A DNA stretch of 8,751 nucleotides from DASUAL01 sp050733055 (GTDB lineage Bacteria; Gemmatimonadota; Gemmatimonadetes; Gemmatimonadales; GWC2-71-9): NCBI GenBank assembly GCA_050733055.1, contig JBOHSI010000016.1, forward strand, positions 1 through 8,751. The letters are read 5' to 3'. The translations under genes were made by a program, and so were the position numbers. Below, one piece after another: positions 1 to 6,798 of the stretch. Within the stretch, counting starts at the first letter, position 1. The number at the start of each line of letters is the position of its first letter. Under the pieces are notes generated by a model. It had not been told where the DNA came from and did no database searches. It saw only the letters and a list, made by a program, of their open reading frames with translations.

Positions 1-270
1 GGCGTGGAGAAGGCGCTGACGCGGGCGGGCGCGGCCGCTCCCCCGGATGCCATCGTGGCCACGGCGGCGGCGGCGGGAAGCACCGTCGCGGCGTGGGAAC
101 GCGCGGGGCGGCCCGGTGTGCTGGTGCTCCTCACCGACGACCCCGACCCGGTCGCGGTGCGGCTCGACCTGCGCCCCTGGGGCTTCGACCGACTCAAGCT
201 CACCGAGCCGGGAGCGGTGGGGCTGCGACCACGTCCCGATCTGTTTCCGAGCGCCAACCCGTTGGCTTGA
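1..270 (+). CDS. 3' end of an unrecognised gene (C-terminal 89 residues)
   Basis: The reading frame is open from the first base of the window and stops at TGA 268-270, so this is probably the C-terminal part of a longer protein. A GTG at 4 is in frame, but nothing upstream is visible to support it as a start. The visible part begins with an Ala-rich stretch (IVATAAAAGSTVAAWERAG), followed by a hydrophobic strand-like segment (GVLVLLTDDPDPVAVRLDL) and a Pro/Arg-rich end (LRPRPDLFPSANPLA). I do not recognise a family. It does not match the usual C-terminus of GcvT, the protein most expected next to gcvH. The stop codon lies inside the -35 box of the promoter for the downstream cluster. Strong third-position GC bias and the direction shared with its neighbours support real coding. 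Confidence 0.55.
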   Translation, partial: GVEKALTRAGAAAPPDAIVATAAAAGSTVAAWERAGRPGVLVLLTDDPDPVAVRLDLRPWGFDRLKLTEPGAVGLRPRPDLFPSANPLA

Positions 271-295
271 CAGGAGTTTCGGCCCCCGGTAACCT
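267..295 (+). promoter_or_regulatory. Predicted sigma70-type promoter for the gcv cluster
   Basis: TTGACA at 267-272 is a perfect -35 hexamer. A 17-bp spacer follows, then TAACCT at 290-295, which keeps the three most important -10 bases (T1, A2, T6). Transcription would begin near 302-304, giving a leader of about 35 nt before the gcvH ATG at 338. The -35 box overlaps the stop codon of the upstream gene, so the whole promoter lies in the short 67-bp gap. The leader is too short for a glycine riboswitch and shows no clear Shine-Dalgarno sequence. Activity is inferred from sequence only. Confidence 0.6.
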
Positions 296-337
296 TCGCC
301 GCGGCCTCTTCACGCCACCAGCGAAAGCGAACCCCGC

Positions 338-727
338 ATGTCGAAAATCCCGTCCGACCTGCGCTACACCGAAGACCACGAGTACGTCACCCGAACCGAT
401 GACGACGCAATCGCACAGATCGGGATCACCGACTACGCGCAGGGGGAGCTGGGCGACGTCGTCTACGTGGAGCTACCGAAGGTGGGCGCCACGTTGCGCC
501 GGAAGGACGTGTTCGGCACCATCGAGGCCGTGAAGGCGGTGTCGGAGCTGTACTCGCCGCTCACCGGCACAGTGACGGAAGTGAACACGGCGCTCGAAAG
601 CGACCCGGCAGTCGTGAACCGCGACCCGTACGGCGATGGCTGGATGATCCGGCTCCGCGCCCAGAACCCGGCGGAGCTCGACGACCTGCTGGGGAGCGAG
701 GAGTACAAGAAGCATATTGGTGAGTAG
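338..727 (+). CDS. gcvH: Glycine cleavage system H protein (lipoyl carrier)
   Basis: This gene encodes a 129-residue protein, the usual GcvH length. GcvH is the soluble shuttle of the glycine cleavage system: its lipoyl-lysine arm accepts the aminomethyl group from GcvP, presents it to GcvT, and is reoxidised by the L-protein. The N-terminus (IPSDLRYTEDHEYV) matches the family. The lipoylation loop GTIEAVKAVSELYSP puts the modified lysine at Lys66, with the conserved Glu three residues before it. The later motif NRDPYGDGWMIRL (about 114 on) is also typical. The start is ATG 338; no strong ribosome-binding site precedes it (only purines in GCGAAAGCGAA). The last codons overlap the GTG of the next gene by 8 nt, so translation is probably coupled. 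A protein that could lipoylate Lys66 is encoded three genes downstream. Confidence 0.97.
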   Translation: MSKIPSDLRYTEDHEYVTRTDDDAIAQIGITDYAQGELGDVVYVELPKVGATLRRKDVFGTIEAVKAVSELYSPLTGTVTEVNTALESDPAVVNRDPYGDGWMIRLRAQNPAELDDLLGSEEYKKHIGE

Positions 728-1410
728 CCTCTCGATCACCTTCCACGGCCACGCCTGCTTCGTCCTGGAAGCGGACGGCCGCCGGATCGTCATCGACCCG
801 TTTCTCACGGGCAACCCGGTGGCGGACATTCCCGTGGACCGCCTCCCCGAGGTCGACGCCGTACACCTCTCGCACGGCCACGGCGACCACCTCGGCGACG
901 CCGTCCCGATTGCGAAGCGGGACGGAGCCACTATCGTGGCGACGTTCGAGTTGGCGGCGTTCTGCACGACCCAAGGCGCCTCCGCGCACGCGATGCACAT
1001 CGGCGGCGCGCACGAGTTCGAGTTCGGCCGGGTGAAGCTCGTACCCGCGTTTCACGGCGGTGCGGTCGAGGGGAGACGCGACGGGGCGGTATACGACGAA
1101 CCCGTGCGGGGTTGTGGTCACGATGGGCGGGAGGACCGTATACCACACGGGCGACACCGCCCTGACCCTCGAGATGCAGCTCCTCGCCGGACAGGCCGAT
1201 GGGATGCTCGTCCCGATCGGCGACAACTTCACGATGGGTATCGAGGACGCGGCCCGCGCGGTGGAGTTCGTGCGGCCCCACGTCGCGATTCCGATGCATT
1301 ACAATACGTGGGACTCGATCGCCGCCGACCCGGAGGCGTTCAAGCGCCGAGTGGGGAGCACCGCCGAGGTGGTCGTGCTCAGACCGGGGCAGTCCTATCG
1401 CTTTTCCTAA
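720..1410 (+). pseudogene. UPF0173 metal-dependent hydrolase (MBL fold), frameshifted
   Basis: Two adjacent frames together spell one UPF0173-family protein of the metallo-beta-lactamase fold. Frame A starts at GTG 720 (TTG 717 is also possible) and carries ITFHGHACFVLE, VIDPFLTGNP and the metal-binding HGHGDH (residues 52-57), then VKLVPAFHGG. The rest lies one base forward: YTTNPCGVVV, TVYHTGDTAL, PIGDNFTMG, IPMHYNTWD and VVVLRPGQS, ending at TAA 1408-1410. Removing one base between about 1070 and 1095 restores a 229-residue protein, the usual family size. GGGG runs at 1070-1073 and 1083-1086 are the likely sites. Unrepaired frame A runs on to a TGA at 1479-1481, past the gcvP start, and lacks the C-terminal metal ligands. 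The break may be a sequencing error or a recent mutation, because codon bias stays normal on both sides. UPF0173 substrates are unknown. The start overlaps gcvH by 8 nt, placing the gene inside the gcv transcription unit. Confidence 0.9.
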
Positions 1411-1435
1411 GAGAGGCAAGACAGGCTGGCATTCC

Positions 1436-4333
1436 ATGCCCACGGCACGCGCTTCCCTGTTACCGGCCGACCGCTTCGTGACCCGTCACGTCGGGCCCAG
1501 CCCCGACGAGACCCAGGCCATGCTCGCGACGCTCGGCTACGATTCGCTGGACAGCTTCATCCAGGACGTCGTCCCCGAAGACATCCGCCTGCGTCGGCCG
1601 CTCGCGCTGCCGCCCGGGCGTTCCGAGCGCGAGGTGTTGCAGGCACTCCGGGGCCTCGCCGCGCAGAACCAGTTGTTCCGGTCGTACATCGGGATGGGGT
1701 ACTACCACTCGTTCACACCGCAGGTGATCCAGCGGAACATCGTCGAGAACCCGGGCTGGTACACCGCCTACACCCCGTATCAGCCGGAGATCGCGCAGGG
1801 GCGGCTCGAGGCGCTGCTCAACTTCCAGACGATGGTCGCCGACCTCACCGCCCTCCCCATTGCGAATGCCTCGCTGCTCGATGAAGCCACCGCCGCCGCC
1901 GAAGCCATGCACCTGACCGAGGCGGTGGCCGAGGCACCGGCGGGCGCGACCCCCTTGTTCATGATCGCCGAAGGGTGCCACCCGCAGACGATCGCCGTGG
2001 TGCGCACCCGCGCCGAGGCGCGCGGCGTCCAGACAGTCGTCGCCGACCCCTTCACCTTCCAGTTCCGGCCGGGCGTGATCGGCGTTCTGCTGCAGTATCC
2101 CACCAGCGACGGCAAGATCGAGGACTATCGGCAAATCTGCGAGCGGGCGCACGCGGTGGGAGCGCTCGTGACCGTGGCGACCGATCTCCTCGCGCTCACC
2201 TCGCTCAAGCCTCCGGGCGAGTGGGGCGCCGACATCGCGGTCGGCAACTCCCAGCGCTTCGGCGTGCCGATGGGCTACGGCGGCCCGCACGCGGCGTTCT
2301 TCGCGACCCGCGAGGAGTACAGACGGCACGTCCCGGGGCGCATCATCGGCGTGTCGCGCGACGCCGCCGGCCGCCCCGCGCTGCGCGTGGCGCTGCAGAC
2401 GCGCGAGCAGCACATCCGCCGCGAGAAGGCGACGAGCAACATCTGCACCGCCCAGGTGCTCCTCGCGGTGATGGCCAGCTTGTACGCGGTTTATCACGGC
2501 CCGGAGGGGCTGCGGCGCATCGCCGAGCGTGTCCACACGCTCACGGTGCTGCTGGCGAGTGCGCTCACGCGGCTTGGCTACCGGGTGGTGCATTCCACGT
2601 TCTTCGATACGCTGTGCGTCGAGGTCGAGTCCTGGGCCCTGCCGCGGCTCATCGACGCCGCCCGGGCGCGCCGCATCAACCTGCGCACGATCTCGCCCAC
2701 GCGCATCGGCGTCTCCCTCGATGAGGCCACGACCCTCGGCGACCTCGCGGATCTCGTCGCCGCCTTCTCGCTCAACGAGGTGCTCCCCTTCATGGTGGAG
2801 GACCTCGGCGCGAAGGCGGATACCGCGATCCCGGACGCGCTGCGGCGCACGTCGACCTACCTCACCCATCCCGTCTTCCACAAGTACCGCTCCGAGACGG
2901 AGATGCTGCGCTACATCAAGCGCCTCGAGGCCCGGGACCTCTCGCTCACCACGTCGATGATCCCGCTCGGCTCGTGCACCATGAAGCTCAACGCCACGAC
3001 CGAAATGGTGCCGCTCTCGTGGCGCGAGTTCAACCGGCTGCATCCGTTCGCGCCGCGGGAGCAGGCGACCGGGTACCGCACCCTGTTCCGACAGCTCGAG
3101 GACATGCTGGCCGAGATCACCGGGTTCGCCAAGGTGTCACTGCAACCGAACGCGGGGTCGCAGGGCGAATTCACCGGCCTGCTCGTGATCCGGGCGTACC
3201 ACAAGTCCCGCGGCGAAGAGCGCCGCACGACGTGTCTCATCCCCACCTCCGCCCACGGCACGAACCCCGCGAGCGCGGTCATGGCCGGTCTCACGGTCGT
3301 CCCGGTACAGACGGACCCGAGTGGCGCCATCGACGTGGAGGACCTGCGCGCCAAGGCCGCCGAGCACAAGGACACGCTCGCCGCGCTGATGGTAACCTAT
3401 CCCTCGACCACCGGCATCTTCGAGACGTCCATTCGCCAGATCTGCGAGATCGTCCACGCGCACGGCGGCCAGGTGTACATGGACGGCGCCAACATGAACG
3501 CGCAAGTCGGGCTGTGCCGACCGACCGATCTCGGCGCCGACGTCTGCCACTTGAACCTGCACAAGACGTTCTGCATCCCGCATGGCGGAGGGGGGCCCGG
3601 CATGGGGCCAATTTGCGTCGCCGCGCACCTTGCGCCGTTCCTGCCGGACCACCCGGTCGTGCCGCTGCGCCAGGAGCAACCGTGCGGCACGGTGGCGGCG
3701 GCGCCGTGGGGGAGCGCGTGGGTTCTCCCGATCTCGTGGGCTTACATCGCGCTCATGGGGCGGGAAGGGCTGGTCGACGCGACCAAGCTGGCGATTCTCA
3801 ACGCTAACTACATCGCGCGGCGGCTGGCGCCGCACTACAACGTGCTCTACACCGGGCCGAACGGGTTCATCGCGCACGAGTGCATCATCGACACGCGCCC
3901 GTTCAGACAATCGGCCGGCATCGAGGTGGAGGACATCGCCAAGCGGATCATCGACTACGGCTTCCACCCCCCCACCGTCTCCTTCCCGGTCCCCGGGACA
4001 CTCATGATCGAGCCGACCGAGAGCGAGTCGAAAGAGGAGCTCGACCGCTTCTGCGACGCGCTGATCTCGATCCGCGAAGAGATCCGCGACGTCGAGCAGG
4101 GGACGCAGCCGCGCGCCAACAACCTGCTCACGAACGCCCCTCACACGCTCGAGGACGTCATCGGCGACCGGTGGGACCGTCCCTATGCGCGCGAGCGCGC
4201 CGCGTTCCCCGCGCCGTGGACCCGAGCGCACAAGGTGTGGCCCTCGGTGAGCCGGGTGGACGGCACGTACGGGGACCGGAATCTCGTGTGCGTGTGCCCC
4301 CCGATGGAGGCGTATGCCCTTGCTGCCGACTGA
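1436..4333 (+). CDS. gcvP: Glycine dehydrogenase (decarboxylating), P protein, single chain
   Basis: This gene encodes a complete 965-residue PLP enzyme. It decarboxylates glycine and transfers the remaining aminomethyl group to lipoyl-GcvH. The length matches the single-chain form (about 950 residues), not the split GcvPA/GcvPB form. The N-terminal half contains RHVGPSPDETQAML, the YTAYTPYQPE motif (109-118) and SLLDEATAAAEAM (from 146). The catalytic C-terminal half contains MIPLGSCTMKLN (508-519), SAHGTNPAS, DGANMNAQVG (from Asp683) and LNLHKTFCIPHGGGGPGMGP, in which Lys710 is the PLP-binding lysine. It ends with VYGDRNLVCVCPP, as expected. ATG 1436 is chosen because it sits 25 nt after the previous stop and gives the normal N-terminus. 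The frame is open back to 1199, but that part is out-of-frame UPF0173 sequence. A possible ribosome site, GAGAGG (1411-1416), is rather distant. The stop overlaps the next gene by 20 nt. Confidence 0.98.
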   Translation: MPTARASLLPADRFVTRHVGPSPDETQAMLATLGYDSLDSFIQDVVPEDIRLRRPLALPPGRSEREVLQALRGLAAQNQLFRSYIGMGYYHSFTPQVIQRNIVENPGWYTAYTPYQPEIAQGRLEALLNFQTMVADLTALPIANASLLDEATAAAEAMHLTEAVAEAPAGATPLFMIAEGCHPQTIAVVRTRAEARGVQTVVADPFTFQFRPGVIGVLLQYPTSDGKIEDYRQICERAHAVGALVTVATDLLALTSLKPPGEWGADIAVGNSQRFGVPMGYGGPHAAFFATREEYRRHVPGRIIGVSRDAAGRPALRVALQTREQHIRREKATSNICTAQVLLAVMASLYAVYHGPEGLRRIAERVHTLTVLLASALTRLGYRVVHSTFFDTLCVEVESWALPRLIDAARARRINLRTISPTRIGVSLDEATTLGDLADLVAAFSLNEVLPFMVEDLGAKADTAIPDALRRTSTYLTHPVFHKYRSETEMLRYIKRLEARDLSLTTSMIPLGSCTMKLNATTEMVPLSWREFNRLHPFAPREQATGYRTLFRQLEDMLAEITGFAKVSLQPNAGSQGEFTGLLVIRAYHKSRGEERRTTCLIPTSAHGTNPASAVMAGLTVVPVQTDPSGAIDVEDLRAKAAEHKDTLAALMVTYPSTTGIFETSIRQICEIVHAHGGQVYMDGANMNAQVGLCRPTDLGADVCHLNLHKTFCIPHGGGGPGMGPICVAAHLAPFLPDHPVVPLRQEQPCGTVAAAPWGSAWVLPISWAYIALMGREGLVDATKLAILNANYIARRLAPHYNVLYTGPNGFIAHECIIDTRPFRQSAGIEVEDIAKRIIDYGFHPPTVSFPVPGTLMIEPTESESKEELDRFCDALISIREEIRDVEQGTQPRANNLLTNAPHTLEDVIGDRWDRPYARERAAFPAPWTRAHKVWPSVSRVDGTYGDRNLVCVCPPMEAYALAAD
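4306..4310 (+). promoter_or_regulatory. Ribosome-binding site GGAGG deciding the acyltransferase start
   Basis: GGAGG lies within the last codons of gcvP. It leaves only 3 nt before ATG 4314 but 9 nt before the in-frame TTG 4320. ATG is the conventional choice, while the spacing favours TTG. The difference is two residues and does not affect the domain. Confidence 0.5.
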
Positions 4334-5093
4334 GGGCCGTCGGGCGCAGCCGTGGTCGCTGTTCGTCGAGCCGGATGGCCAACCCGGTGCCGTCAACATG
4401 GCGATCGACGCCTGGCTGCTCGAGCAAGCCGGCCGGACCGGTGGTGCCGTCCTGCGACTGTACCGCTTCGTCCCGCCGTGTCTCTCGTTTGGGCGCAACG
4501 AGCCGGCGCGGGAGCGCTACGACCGCGAGGCGATCTCGCGCCTCCGACTCGACGTCGTGCGGCGGCCCACGGGCGGGCGCGCGGTGTGGCACGAGCATGA
4601 GGTGACGTACGCGGTGGCGGCCCCGGTGGCTGCATTCGGCTCTCTGCGGCAGGGCTACCTGGCGATCCACACGCGACTCGCCGCCGCGCTGCGGTCGCTG
4701 GGCGCGGATGCCACGTTGGCGTCCGACCGCCCGACCGACCGACCGCCGGGCCGTCCCGGGCCCTGCTTCGCGCTCGTGGTCGGCGGCGAAGTCCTCGTCG
4801 GCGGGCACAAGGTGATCGGGTCGGCCCAGGTCCGGCTCGGTGACGCGTTTCTGCAGCACGGGTCGATCCTGCTCGACGGCTCGCAAGAAATAGTTCGAGC
4901 GGTCAGCCGCGAGCCGTCGCCCGTCCGCGTGACGACACTGTCGGCCGCGCTCGGCCGGCCCGTCACGTTCGCGCAGGTCGCGGAGGCGATCGTCCGCGCG
5001 TGGGGCGACGGCGTCACCCCCACCGCGTCCCACCACCCCTTGCCGCCCCCTACCACCTGCTGCTCCGACCCCGCTTGGACCTGGCGCCGCTAG
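4314..5093 (+). CDS. LipM-like octanoyltransferase / lipoate-protein ligase A family
   Basis: This is a 259-residue protein of the BPL/LplA/LipB fold, which attaches octanoyl or lipoyl groups to lysines of carrier proteins such as GcvH. Family motifs appear in order: NMAIDAWLLE (28-37), PCLSFGRNE (55-63), the acyl-binding RRPTGGRAV (83-91) with HEVTYAV, then PCFALVV (150-156), GHKVIGSAQ (164-172) and LQHGSILL (180-187). Cys151 and Lys166 are 15 residues apart, as I recall for Cys150 and its lysine in Bacillus LipM, which moves octanoate from acyl carrier protein to GcvH. This suggests transferase rather than ATP-dependent ligase activity, although an LplA role is not excluded. The segment before Cys151 (DRPTDRPPGRPGP) is low-complexity. 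The C-terminal linker (ASHHPLPPPTTCC, 238-250) is unusual, but the tail SDPAWTWRR matches the conserved family end. The start overlaps gcvP by 20 nt, so it is probably co-translated with the gcv genes. Confidence 0.9.
   Translation: MPLLPTEGRRAQPWSLFVEPDGQPGAVNMAIDAWLLEQAGRTGGAVLRLYRFVPPCLSFGRNEPARERYDREAISRLRLDVVRRPTGGRAVWHEHEVTYAVAAPVAAFGSLRQGYLAIHTRLAAALRSLGADATLASDRPTDRPPGRPGPCFALVVGGEVLVGGHKVIGSAQVRLGDAFLQHGSILLDGSQEIVRAVSREPSPVRVTTLSAALGRPVTFAQVAEAIVRAWGDGVTPTASHHPLPPPTTCCSDPAWTWRR
4723..4749 (+). repeat. Degenerate CCGACCGC octamer repeat, copy 1
   Basis: Three imperfect units (CCGACCGC, CCGACCGA, CCGACCGCCGG) lie inside the acyltransferase gene and encode the DRPTDRPPG stretch just before Cys151. 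The 27-bp block matches a second block at 5122-5148 at 25 of 27 positions. It may be a dispersed GC-rich repeat or chance low complexity in GC-rich DNA. Confidence 0.5.
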
Positions 5094-5118
5094 CTCGGCC
5101 GGTGAGATCTTAGGCGCC

Positions 5119-6798
5119 ATGCCGACCGCGCGACCGCCCGACCGCCGGTCTGCCCGACTGGTGCTCGCGGGCCTGGCACTCGTGTCGCTGGCCTCCTGCG
5201 AGCGGCGCGGTCGCTGCACGGGCGACTACTGCGGCACGTTGGTGTTCGCTGCCACCGCCGAGCCGGACATCCTCCTGCCGCCCGTCACGCAGCACAGCTA
5301 CGCCCGCGACGTGAGCGAGCAAATCTTCCTCAAGCTGGCCGACCTCGGCCTCTCCGGGAACACGATCGGCGACGAGGACTTCCAGCCGCTGCTCGCGCAG
5401 CGCTGGGAATGGGACGACCCGCTCACGCTGGTGTTCCACCTCGACCCCCGGGCGCGGTGGCACGACGGACAACCGGTGAGGGCGGCCGACGTGGAGTTCA
5501 CATTCGCCGTCTACACCGACTCCCTCGTGAACTCGCCATATCGCTCGACGGTTCGCGCCATCAGCGCGGTGAAGGCCCGCGACTCGCTCACCGCCATCTT
5601 CCGGTTCCGCAGGCGGTACCCGGAGATGTTCTACGACGCAGTGTACCACTTGCGGATTCTGCCCGCGCACCTGTTGCGCGCGCACCCGCGCAGCCAATGG
5701 CGTAGCGCCCCATTCGGCCGCGCGCCGGTAGGGAGCGGACCCTATCGCTTCGTGCGCTGGAACGCCGGGGAGAGCATCGAGCTGGTGGCGGACTCGACGT
5801 TTTTTCTCGGGCGGCCGCACATCCGGCGGCTGATCTGGCGCTTCACACCCGACCTCCAGGTCGCGGTCACGCAAGTGATCGCGGGCGACGCCGACGCGCT
5901 GGAAGTGCTGGGACCGCCCGCCAACGTCCAGCGCGTGCGCGAGGCCCCCCAGCTCGCGACCTACCCCTACCGTGGCACCCTGTACGGCTTTCTCGGATTC
6001 AATCTCGCTGCAAACGGCGACAGCGCGCAGCCGCACCCGCTATTCGGCGACCGCGAGTTGCGCCGTGCGCTGGTGATCGCCGTGGACCGCGAAGCGCTGC
6101 GCAAGAATGTGTGGGGCGATCTCGCCCACGTGCCGCCCGGACCGCTGGCCCGCATCTGGCCCATCTGGGATCCGGACACGCGGGAGCTGCCCTACGACAC
6201 CGCTCAGGCCGCCCGGCGGCTCACCCGGCTCGGCTGGCACGACGCGACCGGCGACGGCATCCGCGAGCGGAACGGGGCGACGCTGCGCTTCCGTATTCTC
6301 GTGCCCACAACGAGCGCGCTGCGGCGGCAGTATGCGCGGCTGTTGCAGCAGCAGTTCCGTGCGGTCGGCGCGGATGTCCGGCTCGACGAGGTGGAGTTCA
6401 GCGTTTTCAACGAGCGGCTCCAGGCCGGCCGGTTCGACGCCGCTCTGATCACCCGGAACGCCGATCCCACTCCATCGTCGTCGATCGCGCAGGTCTGGAC
6501 GCAGGCGGGCGTGGGCGGATCGAACTACGGCCGCTACGTCAACCCCGCGTTCGACCGGATCGTCGAGCAGGCGACGGCCGCGACCCGCCGTGATGCGGCG
6601 AAGCGGTTGTGGCGTTGGGCCATTGAAACCATGAACGACGACGCGCCTGCCGTGTTCCTGTTCGCGCCGGACAACGTGGCGGCCGTGCACCGTCGGGTCG
6701 CGGGCGTGGTGATCCGGCCGGACTCCTATTGGGCACTGGTGCGCCTCTGGAGCATCCCCGCGGACCGGCTGAACGAGCGGGACCGCCTGGAGCAATAA
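5119..6798 (+). CDS. Peptide ABC transporter substrate-binding lipoprotein (SBP_bac_5, DppA/OppA type)
   Basis: This gene encodes a 559-residue extracytoplasmic receptor of an importer for peptides or related solutes. The N-terminus is a lipoprotein signal: arginine-rich start, hydrophobic core LVLAGLALVSLA, and lipobox LASC with the lipidated Cys27. The SBP_bac_5 fold is shown by FHLDPRARWHDGQPVRAADV (106-125) and PVGSGPYRFVRW (203-214). Further support comes from FGDRELRRALVIAVDREALR and a C-terminal lobe containing YGRYVNPAFDRIVEQA. The length is typical for the family. Cys33 and Cys38 in the mature N-terminal linker (RCTGDYCG) could form a small disulfide loop, which is not usual for the family. 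ATG 5119 is 25 nt after the previous stop, with only a weak GGTGAG (5101-5106) ahead of it. The permease and ATPase genes follow directly. The substrate cannot be told from sequence; peptides, nickel and oligosaccharides all occur in this family. Confidence 0.93.
   Translation: MPTARPPDRRSARLVLAGLALVSLASCERRGRCTGDYCGTLVFAATAEPDILLPPVTQHSYARDVSEQIFLKLADLGLSGNTIGDEDFQPLLAQRWEWDDPLTLVFHLDPRARWHDGQPVRAADVEFTFAVYTDSLVNSPYRSTVRAISAVKARDSLTAIFRFRRRYPEMFYDAVYHLRILPAHLLRAHPRSQWRSAPFGRAPVGSGPYRFVRWNAGESIELVADSTFFLGRPHIRRLIWRFTPDLQVAVTQVIAGDADALEVLGPPANVQRVREAPQLATYPYRGTLYGFLGFNLAANGDSAQPHPLFGDRELRRALVIAVDREALRKNVWGDLAHVPPGPLARIWPIWDPDTRELPYDTAQAARRLTRLGWHDATGDGIRERNGATLRFRILVPTTSALRRQYARLLQQQFRAVGADVRLDEVEFSVFNERLQAGRFDAALITRNADPTPSSSIAQVWTQAGVGGSNYGRYVNPAFDRIVEQATAATRRDAAKRLWRWAIETMNDDAPAVFLFAPDNVAAVHRRVAGVVIRPDSYWALVRLWSIPADRLNERDRLEQ
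5122..5148 (+). repeat. Degenerate CCGACCGC octamer repeat, copy 2
   Basis: CCGACCGC, GCGACCGC and CCGACCGCCGG run in tandem immediately after the start codon of the binding protein. They encode the arginine/proline-rich n-region of its signal peptide (PTARPPDRR). The block differs from copy 1 at two of 27 positions. Because it covers the translation start, it could have supplied the start region of this gene or affect its initiation; this is inference. Confidence 0.5.

Noticed and set aside
296..337. Glycine riboswitch ahead of gcvH
   Set aside because: The predicted leader is only about 35 nt, far shorter than a glycine aptamer, and I see none of its conserved stems.
1070..1095. Programmed ribosomal frameshift in the UPF0173 gene
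   Set aside because: I see no slow or stop codon at the shift point, no obvious Shine-Dalgarno-like stimulator and no strong pseudoknot. The family is not known to use recoding, so an indel or sequence error is simpler.
1199..1435. Upstream extension of the gcvP frame
   Set aside because: This part is the UPF0173 C-terminal coding region read in another frame. GcvP homologues begin close to the ATG at 1436.
1460..3043. Long open reading frame on the minus strand opposite gcvP
   Set aside because: It lies wholly opposite strongly conserved gcvP, has an arginine/histidine/glycine-heavy composition typical of an antisense shadow in GC-rich DNA, and shows no family motif.
3137..4498. Second long minus-strand open frame opposite gcvP and the acyltransferase
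   Set aside because: It has the same shadow composition, crosses two real genes, and has no recognisable domain.
5075..5118. Separate promoter for the peptide importer (TTGGAC at 5075-5080)
   Set aside because: No acceptable -10 hexamer lies 16-18 bp downstream (GCCGGT at 17 bp). The importer could be read through from the gcv unit or from a promoter I cannot recognise.
5083..5118. Two GGCGCC palindromes (5083-5088 and 5113-5118) as a terminator or operator
   Set aside because: They are short six-base sites common in GC-rich DNA. They form no long stem, and no T-run follows.
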